Below are positions 1 to 6,682 of a DNA stretch of 8,841 bases, piece by piece. Below the pieces are notes generated by a model. That model made no database searches, was not told the DNA's origin, and saw only the letters and a list, made by a program, of their open reading frames with translations. A program made the position numbers and the translations under genes. Source of the DNA: Candidatus Altarchaeota archaeon (GTDB taxonomy: Archaea > Altiarchaeota > Altiarchaeia > IMC4 > SCGC-AAA252-I15); contig JAPKXP010000115.1 of assembly GCA_026394745.1 (NCBI GenBank), forward strand, positions 1 to 8,841. The letters are read 5' to 3'. Every line of letters begins with the position of its first letter. Position 1 is the first letter of the stretch.

Positions 1-65
1 ATCGAGTTAAAACGAATTATTTAATATTTGCTGTGCTAGATTAAGAGCGGATTTAATGTCCGCCA

Positions 66-1337
66 CTACTTTTCCCATATGTTGACCAGCGCCTTCTTCT
101 TTGCCAGCGGATTCAACTCCCAGAGTATGGGGAACGTGAAGATTATCAGGGCGAATATGGAATACGGGAACGAGAAGAATATCACGAAAGCGTGCCTCCA
201 GCTGAGCCGCGAATACCTTGTTATGGAAAGCACGTTGTAGGACACGCCAAGGAAGAACGAGACGAAGCAAAGCAGGAAGAACGCGTTCATGGGATAAACG
301 CCGGTAAAGGAGTTGAACGAGTACTCGAGCATCCCGTACATGGAAATCCAGCCGAAAAAGTACTTGAACACGTTGAACGAAACGAAGTCGCTGTACTTCA
401 CGAAGTACGTTAGGTAGCCGTATAGAATCTGGTATATTGAAATCGGGAGCGCCACGAAGCCGTGCACGAACCAGTAAAGCTGCGTCGGGATGCCATAGAA
501 GCCAACTGCGCCGTATTCCGGATTGAACGGCACGTCCGAGTGCTTCTTCACCACCTGTATAGTCCCGCGGCTCCACCTGACCCTCTGCCTTACTAGAGAC
601 TTAAGGTCCTGCGGCACCTGCGTGTACATTACGGCGTCGGACATCACCATCCGGTAGCCCGCCTTCTTCACGCGCAATCCTATGTCGAAGTCCTCGGCGA
701 GCGTGTCCGTGCTGAACCCGCCGACATCCAAAAGCGCCTTCCTCCTGAACGCCGTGAAGCCAGGGAGCAGGTATGTCGCGTCAAGCTTGTCGCATAGGAG
801 CCTCCAGGTCGAGGACATCATGTACTCCAGGTCCTGGTACCAGACGAGCACGTTGTCGTTCATCCTGGCGCGTATGACACCTGAGACTGCGCCAACCCGC
901 TCGTCTGAGAACGGGCGCACAAGCTCCAAGAGTGCTTTTGAATCAAGCTCTGAGTCTGCATCCACCACGACAACAATCTCGCCTTTCGCCTGAGAAAGTC
1001 CCGTGTTGATTGCATTAGCCTTGCCGCCATGGCTTACAGTCAAGAGCTTCACTCTACCGTCGGAAGACATAATCCTACGGACTATCTCAGCGGTCTTGTC
1101 GGTTGAGCCGTCGTCCACGACGATGACCTCCTTCTCGCTCGGATAATCGGAATTGAGTCCGCCCAGCAAAGACTTCTCGATTACATTCTCCTCGTTGTGG
1201 GCTGGAAGTATCATCGAAAGGGAGGGATATCTGACATCCCCAGTGAAACGCCTGCGAGGAATGAAATAGAGTATAATCCACGAAAGATACAACATAGTCA
1301 TGAACGAGAACAGAACAATCAGAACCTGCTCAATCAT
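66..1337 (-). CDS. Membrane-embedded family 2 glycosyltransferase (processive beta-glycosyltransferase-like)
   Basis: A 423-residue inverting GT-A glycosyltransferase that should move a sugar from a nucleotide-sugar onto a growing glycan or lipid acceptor at the inner face of the membrane. One N-terminal membrane helix (about residues 3-26) precedes the catalytic domain (about 37-270). That domain shows VDDGS at 74-78, GGKAN at 104-108, the metal-binding DAD at 126-128, LAED at 213-216 with the likely catalytic acid, and QRVRW at 251-255. About four membrane segments follow (about 281-310, 322-345, 350-372, 384-407). This is the motif set of BcsA/HasA/PgaC-like synthases, and the length fits that group. 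It starts with ATG 27 bp after the thioredoxin-like gene and is the last gene of a three-gene unit whose first gene is a second glycosyltransferase. Donor sugar and product cannot be read from sequence. The family call is secure; processivity is inferred from QxxRW. Confidence 0.93.
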   Translation of the reverse strand: MIEQVLIVLFSFMTMLYLSWIILYFIPRRRFTGDVRYPSLSMILPAHNEENVIEKSLLGGLNSDYPSEKEVIVVDDGSTDKTAEIVRRIMSSDGRVKLLTVSHGGKANAINTGLSQAKGEIVVVVDADSELDSKALLELVRPFSDERVGAVSGVIRARMNDNVLVWYQDLEYMMSSTWRLLCDKLDATYLLPGFTAFRRKALLDVGGFSTDTLAEDFDIGLRVKKAGYRMVMSDAVMYTQVPQDLKSLVRQRVRWSRGTIQVVKKHSDVPFNPEYGAVGFYGIPTQLYWFVHGFVALPISIYQILYGYLTYFVKYSDFVSFNVFKYFFGWISMYGMLEYSFNSFTGVYPMNAFFLLCFVSFFLGVSYNVLSITRYSRLSWRHAFVIFFSFPYSIFALIIFTFPILWELNPLAKKKALVNIWEK

Positions 1338-1364
1338 ACCCTAATATTAAGTCTTTTCAATTAA

Positions 1365-2042
1365 TCAACAGATAGACAGGTTATTGCGCCTGCACAGTAT
1401 CTCCTTCATCTGGTCGCTGTTCTGCAGACCGCAATTAGTATCACCCTCAACGACGATGCAGGGATACTCGGTCACGTTGTAAATGCTAAGGAGGACGTCG
1501 ACTGAAGTCAGATTCAGGTCTGCGTCGAAGCTGAACGTCGCTATCTCAGGGTCTATCCGATTGTTGTAGTAGTTGAGGACATAAGACTGGTCGTCGCACT
1601 GCTTACAGTCCTGGCTGTTGCGGTAGAAGTAGAGCACCTCAGTCTGGTTGAGGTCGCACTGCGACTTCATCTCCTTTAGAATGGTGAAGTAGATGACCTC
1701 CTGCCTGTTGAACTTCTCCTTTTGAATCTGGTAATACGGATCATTCATGTAGTCCCTTGAAATCTGCCTGTACGAGTCGATCTTGTCGCCGAGCTTCCAT
1801 ATCTTCGTGTCCAAAAGCTTCATCCTCGACTTCAATGTAAGGCAGGTCGCGTTCTCGCCGAACACCTTCATGAGCGACGTCAAAGCCTGCACTTCGTCAA
1901 ACTCCTCGAGAATCTCGTTCATCCTGGCGTCCAGAACCACCTCCCTCTGGGAGTTCAGGTAAACGTTCAGGGAGTACAAGCTGATGAAAAGCAGCACCGT
2001 TATCACGAACGCCTTCAGGAATATCGACCGATCTACCTCCAC
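1365..2042 (-). CDS. Single-pass membrane protein with extracytoplasmic thioredoxin-like domain
   Basis: A 225-residue protein with a short cytoplasmic N-terminus, one membrane anchor (about residues 8-27), a helical, probably coiled-coil stalk (about 33-128) and a C-terminal thioredoxin-like domain (about 134-225). The domain opens with a hydrophobic beta strand, then CKQC at 146-149 where a redox CxxC is expected, and a YP pair at 193-194 in the position of the thioredoxin cis-proline, followed by a Val-rich strand. There are eight cysteines (67, 129, 146, 149, 195, 204, 217, 225), which suits an oxidising compartment. Five N-x-S/T sequons (Asn 64, 132, 177, 189, 221) all lie outside the membrane. 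The start is GTG, chosen because a GGAGG lies 8 nt upstream; the gene overlaps the preceding glycosyltransferase by 10 bp, so translation is probably coupled. From memory it resembles a conserved DPANN family of unknown role. Thiol oxidoreductase or redox chaperone activity is inference. Confidence 0.8.
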   Translation of the reverse strand: MEVDRSIFLKAFVITVLLFISLYSLNVYLNSQREVVLDARMNEILEEFDEVQALTSLMKVFGENATCLTLKSRMKLLDTKIWKLGDKIDSYRQISRDYMNDPYYQIQKEKFNRQEVIYFTILKEMKSQCDLNQTEVLYFYRNSQDCKQCDDQSYVLNYYNNRIDPEIATFSFDADLNLTSVDVLLSIYNVTEYPCIVVEGDTNCGLQNSDQMKEILCRRNNLSIC

Positions 2043-3280
2043 TTTATCTCCCTCCCCCGAAGAACGCTGTAGAACGCGTTAAACCAGAATATCTGGTAGA
2101 ATATGAAGAAAAACAAAAACCCGAAGAAGCCGACAAAATTGTCCCGGACCTTCCTACGTATAACCGTATAGCTTGTCTTGGTAAGCAAGACCGTCATCAA
2201 AATCATGGTCACGGACATTATGGTGAAAACGTCGATTGAAAGCGGGTCGAAACTTAAGGTGAAATTAGAAAGCAGAAGGTCGAAGTTGACCAGGCGCATG
2301 TGGTTTAAGCCGATGAATATGTTATTCGCCACGATGTACAACGTGTAGACGAACAACACCATCCCGAGGACTATGAGGGAGTAATTGAACGGAAGGAACA
2401 CGCCGAACACCTTCATCCTCCGGTTCAATAGCAAATCCCTGTGGCGCCACACGGTGATAAGAGAGCCGGAATACCACCTGTTGCGCTGTTTTGAAAGAGA
2501 CTTCAGGTCTGAAGGAACCTTCGTTGACACTCCTGTGGAAAGGCAGAATGCCATCTTGTAGCCGCTCTTCTGTATCCTGAAAGCTATCTCCAGGTCCTCG
2601 GTAATGTTCTTTTCGTCGAATCCGCCGACTTCAAGGAGAACACTCTTCCGGTATATGCTGAACGGGCCGGGGGTGACGTGCATGCTGTCGAGCATTGAAA
2701 GGACTTTAAGGGAAATCGAAAGCCCGACTGAATACTCGACGTCGATTATCTTCTCGAGCACGTTCTTAGGGTCCTGGACGTTAACCCTGACGCTTACTGA
2801 AGCGACCTTCTTGTCCTTGAAGTAGCCGACAGTCTTGGAAAGGATGTCCGGCCGTACTATGCTGTCGCCGTCCATGCACGCCACAAGATCGCCGGAAGCA
2901 TTCCTCGTGCCCTCGTTGAGGCTGTAGCTTTTTCCTCGGTTCTGCCTGCGGTCTAGGAAGACTATGGGAACGCCCTTGTTCTCATCCATGAATTCCCGCA
3001 CTATGCCGCTCGTATTGTCCTTCGAGCCGTCGTTAACTACGATAATCTCGTACAACGGCTTGGGATATTCTATCGCAGCAAGCGACTTTAGGGCAGGCAG
3101 TATGCCAGTCTCCTCGTTGAAAGCAGGCAGTACTATGCTGACTTTAGGCAGGTTCTTCGGAGGCACAATCTCGGCATCCATTGTCTTGCGCTTGCTCAGT
3201 ATTACAAGCAGCATCAATACGATAACGAACGTCGACATGAACCAGATGGCCAACACCAAAATAGAGTATAGCACGTTCAT
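2033..3280 (-). CDS. Membrane-embedded family 2 glycosyltransferase
   Basis: A 415-residue GT-A enzyme with the same plan as the transferase at 66-1337 but clearly diverged from it. An N-terminal membrane helix (about residues 3-28) is followed by the catalytic domain (about 45-285), with NDGS at 83-86, NRGKS at 114-118, DGD at 137-139 (nucleotide-sugar and metal site), TED at 227-229 (catalytic acid region) and QRNRW at 265-269. About three to four membrane segments follow (about 291-325, 346-366, 381-408). These are the conserved positions of cellulose/hyaluronan/poly-GlcNAc synthase-like proteins, so it probably polymerises or extends a surface glycan or glycolipid using a cytoplasmic nucleotide-sugar. 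It is the first gene of the minus-strand unit, starting with ATG just inside an AT-rich divergent promoter region. Its 3' end carries the ribosome binding site of the next gene. Substrate is unknown. Confidence 0.93.
   Translation of the reverse strand: MNVLYSILVLAIWFMSTFVIVLMLLVILSKRKTMDAEIVPPKNLPKVSIVLPAFNEETGILPALKSLAAIEYPKPLYEIIVVNDGSKDNTSGIVREFMDENKGVPIVFLDRRQNRGKSYSLNEGTRNASGDLVACMDGDSIVRPDILSKTVGYFKDKKVASVSVRVNVQDPKNVLEKIIDVEYSVGLSISLKVLSMLDSMHVTPGPFSIYRKSVLLEVGGFDEKNITEDLEIAFRIQKSGYKMAFCLSTGVSTKVPSDLKSLSKQRNRWYSGSLITVWRHRDLLLNRRMKVFGVFLPFNYSLIVLGMVLFVYTLYIVANNIFIGLNHMRLVNFDLLLSNFTLSFDPLSIDVFTIMSVTMILMTVLLTKTSYTVIRRKVRDNFVGFFGFLFFFIFYQIFWFNAFYSVLRGREIKWR
2051..2055 (-). promoter_or_regulatory. 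Shine-Dalgarno site for the thioredoxin-like gene
   Basis: Read on the minus strand, GGAGG sits 8 nt before a GTG codon at 2042 and inside the last codons of the upstream glycosyltransferase. It supports GTG as the start, since no ATG lies near the N-terminus ahead of the membrane segment. A second GGAGGT overlaps the first codons (2036-2041), but no usual start codon follows it at a suitable distance. Confidence 0.6.
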
Positions 3281-3389
3281 CTTCCGTGATTGACAATACC
3301 CCGCATATTATAATATTTTAAATGGATAAAAATCCAGCACGGCTATTAAATAGCACGTCTTGGAATATATAAGGGTGCGACGGGTTGAA
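3281..3389. promoter_or_regulatory. Divergent intergenic promoter region with TATA-like boxes
   Basis: This 109-bp gap separates the divergent glycosyltransferase and lipid kinase genes and is the longest non-coding stretch in the window. For the minus strand, an AT-only tract at about 3305-3323 contains TATA-like cores centred about 28 and 38 bp before the ATG at 3280. These would give a leaderless or roughly 12-nt-leader transcript. For the plus strand, CTATTAAATA (3343-3352) lies about 42 bp and AATATATAAG (3364-3373) about 22 bp before the ATG at 3390. Neither start has a good Shine-Dalgarno sequence, consistent with short-leader archaeal transcripts. Box positions are read from the sequence; actual transcription starts are inferred. 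Confidence 0.5.
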
Positions 3390-3965
3390 ATGAGCGATTA
3401 CCGCCTTGAACTGCGGAGGAAGCTGTTTCACCTCATACTAGGTTCATCCATAGCGTTCGCCGTCTACTACCTGAAGCCGGTCTACGGGAACCTCGTGCTG
3501 ATACCCCTTGTTCTTGGCGTATTTGTGATGCTGTTAATACCACGCGTGCATCCCAAGTCGCGTGTTTCAAACCACATGCTCTACAAGTTCGAGAGGAAGA
3601 AGGACATAGAGAACTTCCCTTTCAAGGGCGCGATACACTACGGCATAGGGGTGTTTTTTCCAATACTCTTGCTGGACGTTAAGACGGCGTGCATGATAAT
3701 AATGGTGTTGAGTGTCGGCGACGCGTTCTCAACGCTCATAGGGAAATTCCACGGTAGGTACAGGATACACCAGCTTGGCTTCAAAAGCATAGAGGGTACA
3801 ATGGCTTTCATGATCTTTTCGATTCCGGCAGCAATGATTTTCGTCGACTGGACGCTGGCAGTGAAATTCGGTTTGATAGGAGCGTTTGTAGAGCTTTTGA
3901 GTCCGTGGGATGACAACTTCACGGTGCCAGCCGTACTGACGGTTACGGCTATTCTTTTACAATGA
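3390..3965 (+). CDS. CTP-type polyprenol/diacylglycerol kinase family membrane protein (dolichol kinase/DGK1/phytol kinase-like)
   Basis: A 191-residue polytopic membrane protein of the family that includes yeast Sec59 (dolichol kinase), Dgk1 and plant VTE5, which phosphorylate a lipid alcohol, typically with CTP. Visible signatures are RRKLFHL at 9-15, a VGDAFSTLIGK segment at 109-119, HGRY at 121-124, KSIEGT at 132-137, and near the C-terminus E168 followed by PWDDNFTVP at 172-180. Most of the rest is hydrophobic helix (about 16-50, 82-118, 138-165, 178-190). The frame is open to a TTG at 3360, adding ten residues, but that extension lies over a TATA-like box and the family usually begins just before the RKLFH motif, so ATG 3390 is preferred. 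It is the only plus-strand gene here, divergent from the glycosyltransferase unit. A role in making polyprenyl phosphate for glycosylation is plausible; a role in archaeal lipid synthesis or isoprenoid alcohol salvage is equally possible. Confidence 0.85.
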   Translation: MSDYRLELRRKLFHLILGSSIAFAVYYLKPVYGNLVLIPLVLGVFVMLLIPRVHPKSRVSNHMLYKFERKKDIENFPFKGAIHYGIGVFFPILLLDVKTACMIIMVLSVGDAFSTLIGKFHGRYRIHQLGFKSIEGTMAFMIFSIPAAMIFVDWTLAVKFGLIGAFVELLSPWDDNFTVPAVLTVTAILLQ

Positions 3966-4563
3966 CCAATCGTCCCTTGACACTAATTTTTCCGTCAACG
4001 AACATCCTGACTGCGAGCGGATAAACCAGGTGCTCCTGCTCAAGAATCCTCTTTGAAAGGGTCTCTTCAGTATCATCCTCCCTCACAGGCACCGCGCGCT
4101 GTACTATTATGGGCCCGTGGTCTACTTCCTCGTCTATGAAGTGGACGGTGCATCCCGAGACCTTTACGCCGTAGTCGAGAGCCTGCTTCTGCGCATGGAG
4201 GCCAGGGAATGAAGGCAGTATTGCAGGGTGTATGTTCATTACCTTGTTCTTGAACGCCTTCACGAAGACTGGCGTGATTAATCGCATGTATCCTGCGAGC
4301 AGAACCAGGTTGATTTTACGTTTCTTGAACTCTTCAACGATTTTTGCGTCGTAATCCTCCCGCTTCCTGAACTCCTTCGGATTAACGAATAACGGCTCTA
4401 TGCCGTGTTTTTTAGCGCGCTCTAGAGCGAAAGCGTCCTTCACGTCGGAAACCAGGACCGCAATCTCCGCGTTCTTTATGAATCCGGATTCCACAGCGTC
4501 TATGATAGCCTGGAAGTTGCTGCCGCATCCTGAAGCGAGTACGCCAATCCTGGTTTTAGCCAT
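3949..4563 (-). CDS. purN: Phosphoribosylglycinamide formyltransferase (GAR transformylase, folate-dependent)
   Basis: A cytoplasmic enzyme of de novo purine synthesis that transfers the formyl group of 10-formyl-tetrahydrofolate to GAR, giving FGAR. At 204 residues it is a full-length PurN. The phosphate-binding loop SGCGSN is at 11-16, with Cys where many homologues have Asn. The folate-site segment LLAGYMRL is at 88-95. The catalytic trio matching E. coli Asn106/His108/Asp144 appears as N110, H112 and D148, within MNIHPAILPSFPGLHAQ and EEVDHGP. The ending LVIVKE closes the domain without a long tail. It starts with ATG 18 bp after folP with no obvious Shine-Dalgarno sequence, and its 3' end overlaps the convergent lipid kinase gene by 17 bp. 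Its folate cofactor would be produced by the ligase encoded upstream in the same cluster. It is not the ATP/formate-dependent PurT, which has an ATP-grasp fold. Confidence 0.96.
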   Translation of the reverse strand: MAKTRIGVLASGCGSNFQAIIDAVESGFIKNAEIAVLVSDVKDAFALERAKKHGIEPLFVNPKEFRKREDYDAKIVEEFKKRKINLVLLAGYMRLITPVFVKAFKNKVMNIHPAILPSFPGLHAQKQALDYGVKVSGCTVHFIDEEVDHGPIIVQRAVPVREDDTEETLSKRILEQEHLVYPLAVRMFVDGKISVKGRLVIVKE

Positions 4564-4581
4564 CGTATGATTATTCGCCAG

Positions 4582-5403
4582 CTACCTTATTATCGTTTCC
4601 GCAAGCCTTAGCGCCTGCACGACCTCTTTAACGTCGTGCACCCGGATTACGTCCGCGCCGTTTACGGCGCATACCACGGAGGCTGCTATCGTTCCTGCAA
4701 GCCTCTCGCCGACCGGCGCGTTAAGTATGTTTCCTATGAAAGCCTTCCTTGAAGGCCCGATTAAGACGGGGTATCCGAGCTTCTTGAATTCTCGAATTTT
4801 TCTTATCAACTCTATGTTGTGTTCAGTCGTCTTCCCGAATCCTATGCCGGGGTCTACAATGATTTTGTTCCTGCTTACTCCCTTTTTCACCGCGTAATCG
4901 GCCTGTTTTTTCAGGAAGCTCTTGACGTCCTTCACGACATCATCGTAAGACGGATTCTTCTGCATTTCTTTGGGCGTCCCCTGCATGTGCATTATGCACA
5001 CAGGTACGTCGTATCTTGCCGCAAGCTCTGCCATGCCCTCCCCCCGCAGTCCGTTCACGTCGTTTATCATGGACGCACCGGCCTGCAAAGCCTTTTCAAC
5101 TACCTCCGGCTTGCAGGAGTCGATTGATATTGGAACGCCGGCTTTCCTTGAGATCTCCCTTATCACAGGAACGACCCTGCTGATTTCCTGGTCGACTGAC
5201 ACCGGCTCGGAACCAGGCCTCGTCGACTCACCGCCGACGTCGATTATGTCTGCGCCGTCTTCAGCCATCCTTAGGGCGTGCTCTACCGCCTTTTCAGTCG
5301 AGGCGAATTTCCCGGCGTCGCTGAATGAGTCGGGTGTAACGTTGACTATGCCCATCACGAGAACCCGTTCGCCCACTGGAAGCTCGAATTTTCCGAACTT
5401 CAT
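4582..5403 (-). CDS. folP: Dihydropteroate synthase
   Basis: This enzyme condenses 6-hydroxymethyl-dihydropterin diphosphate with p-aminobenzoate to give dihydropteroate in the cytoplasm. The 273-residue TIM-barrel shows every signature: MGIVNVTPDSFSD at 17-29, DVGGESTRPG at 55-64, IDS at 94-96, INDVNG at 113-118, MHMQG at 138-142, DPGIGFGKT at 184-192, GPSRK at 216-220 and RVHD at 254-257. The pterin and pABA sites look intact. The ATG at 5403 was chosen over an in-frame GTG at 5424 because it overlaps the folC stop as ATGA, has a GGTG motif 5 nt upstream and gives the family's usual N-terminus. It is sandwiched between folC and purN. A folC-folP order is also seen in the fused FolCP protein of halophilic archaea; here the two are separate but overlapping. 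Some archaeal FolP-like proteins act in methanopterin synthesis, but this sequence reads as classical DHPS. Confidence 0.96.
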   Translation of the reverse strand: MKFGKFELPVGERVLVMGIVNVTPDSFSDAGKFASTEKAVEHALRMAEDGADIIDVGGESTRPGSEPVSVDQEISRVVPVIREISRKAGVPISIDSCKPEVVEKALQAGASMINDVNGLRGEGMAELAARYDVPVCIMHMQGTPKEMQKNPSYDDVVKDVKSFLKKQADYAVKKGVSRNKIIVDPGIGFGKTTEHNIELIRKIREFKKLGYPVLIGPSRKAFIGNILNAPVGERLAGTIAASVVCAVNGADVIRVHDVKEVVQALRLAETIIR

Positions 5404-6677
5404 AGCTCCACCTTGTCGAACCATATCCCCCTCGCTTCTCCGACAACATATAATGAGCCGGTTACTAAAATAAGGTCTCTTTCGCCTGCGGACTTTACCG
5501 CGTGTTCTACGGCTTCGACGATGTCGGGTATTAAAGTCGCCTTGGAGTGTTTCCTCGCCTCCTCGCAGATTACATTGGGGTCGCCTGCGTTCTCGACGAC
5601 TGCTTTAGTCGCCACGACTTCAGAAGCCAACGGCGCAATCTGCCGGGTCAACTCAGCCATAGGCTTGTCCTTTGAGATACCAAGGACTACAATCAGCTTG
5701 TCGTACTTGAATAGCTTTAGGGATTCTTTCAGAGCATTCATCCCGTTGAGCGTGTGGGCTCCGTCAAGGATTATCGTGGGATTCTCTCTTACGACCTCAA
5801 GCCTGCCGGGCCAGCGCGCCTTAAGTAGCCCGCCGCGAATGCTCTTTTCGCCGACTTCAGCCGCCTCGAGGACTGCCGCGACTGCGGTGACCGCGTTCCG
5901 TATTTGGTGTTCGCCGAGTAGTTTAATCTTCAGGTTCCTGAATTTTAGTTTACTGTCGATGTTGAACTCCTGGATTTTGTCGTCTGATCTGGTCTTTTCG
6001 TATTTGACGTCGGCGCCTATCCTGACGAGCTTGGTCTTTCGTTCCTTACATTCCTTCTCCAGAGTTTCCAGTGCTTCTCGGTCTTCTGCGGACGTGATGC
6101 ACGTCGTGTTCGGTTTTATTATGCCTTCTTTCTCTTTTGCTATCTGCCGTATCGTAGTGCCTAAATAACGCATGTGTTCGAGCTCGATACCAGTGACGAC
6201 CGAAACCACGGAATCAACGACGTTCGTGGAATCAAGCCTCCCGCCCATGCCGACCTCAAGAACGACGAAATCAACACCCCTCAACTGGAAGTAACGCAAT
6301 GCAAGCGCAGTAACAACCTCGAAGAAAGTCGGCTTGCCAAGCTCGGACGAAGACAACTCCTCAATAAAAGGCTCGGCCTCGCTGACAAGCGCCGCAAAAT
6401 CGTCCTCCGGAATAAACATGCGGTCCACGCTGATTCTCTCAGTGAAATCCTGCAGAGGCGGCGACAAGTAAAAGCCGACGCGAAACCCGGCCTCGCACAA
6501 AATAGAATTCACAAAAGCGCAGACGCTGCCCTTCCCCTTGCTGCCGCCGACGTGAACCACCTTAAAATCCTGCCTGAAGCCAAGCCGGTCTAAAATAAAC
6601 TTCGTATGCTCAAGACGAGGCTTAATGCCCTCGCCCTTGAAAGCGTCAAGATAACGGAGCGCATTAACATAATCCAT
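5400..6677 (-). CDS. folC: Folylpolyglutamate synthase / dihydrofolate synthase (Mur ligase family)
   Basis: An ATP-dependent ligase that adds L-glutamate to dihydropteroate and/or extends the polyglutamate tail of folates. At 425 residues it is full length for FolC. It shows the P-loop VGGSKGKGS at 43-51, LEVGMGGRLDSTN at 140-152 with Mg ligand E141, LEHM at 166-169 with H168, and AKEKEGI at 180-186 with K183 as the expected carbamylated lysine. It also shows GEHQIRNA at 255-262, RWPGRLE at 288-294, LDGAHT at 304-309 and VTGSLYVVGEAR at 405-416. DGAHT replaces the usual bacterial DGAHN; eukaryotic FPGS also has Thr. ATG 6677 is favoured: GTGA lies 5 nt upstream and the family begins this way. 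A GTG at 6686, giving a 4-bp overlap with the upstream gene, is the alternative. Whether it has both synthase activities cannot be told from sequence, but adjacency to folP suggests it does. Confidence 0.94.
   Translation of the reverse strand: MDYVNALRYLDAFKGEGIKPRLEHTKFILDRLGFRQDFKVVHVGGSKGKGSVCAFVNSILCEAGFRVGFYLSPPLQDFTERISVDRMFIPEDDFAALVSEAEPFIEELSSSELGKPTFFEVVTALALRYFQLRGVDFVVLEVGMGGRLDSTNVVDSVVSVVTGIELEHMRYLGTTIRQIAKEKEGIIKPNTTCITSAEDREALETLEKECKERKTKLVRIGADVKYEKTRSDDKIQEFNIDSKLKFRNLKIKLLGEHQIRNAVTAVAAVLEAAEVGEKSIRGGLLKARWPGRLEVVRENPTIILDGAHTLNGMNALKESLKLFKYDKLIVVLGISKDKPMAELTRQIAPLASEVVATKAVVENAGDPNVICEEARKHSKATLIPDIVEAVEHAVKSAGERDLILVTGSLYVVGEARGIWFDKVEL
5406..5413 (-). promoter_or_regulatory. 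Shine-Dalgarno site deciding the folP start
   Basis: On the minus strand AGGTGGAG precedes the ATG at 5403, with GGTG ending 5 nt before it. It lies within the last codons of folC, so termination of folC and initiation of folP are coupled through an ATGA overlap (5400-5403). Confidence 0.65.
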
Positions 6678-6682
6678 TGCAT

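Noticed and set aside
47..63. A small inverted repeat (GCGGA and TCCGC with a 7-nt loop) just after the glycosyltransferase stop, as for a terminator.
   Set aside because: The stem is only 5 bp and no T-run follows on the minus strand, so it is not convincing as a terminator.
7..78. A 23-codon minus-strand reading frame overlapping the end of the glycosyltransferase gene, with a protein-like, possibly amphipathic sequence.
   Set aside because: It has no ribosome binding site and starts out of frame inside the last codons of the upstream gene. It is too short to tell from chance.
3360..3389. A TTG-initiated extension of ten residues for the lipid kinase.
   Set aside because: It overlaps a TATA-like box, has no ribosome binding site, and the ATG at 3390 gives the usual family N-terminus.
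5413..6168. A 251-codon plus-strand open frame opposite folC.
   Set aside because: It is Ser/Thr/Phe-rich and low in motif content, as expected from the complement of a real gene. The folC match on the other strand is decisive.
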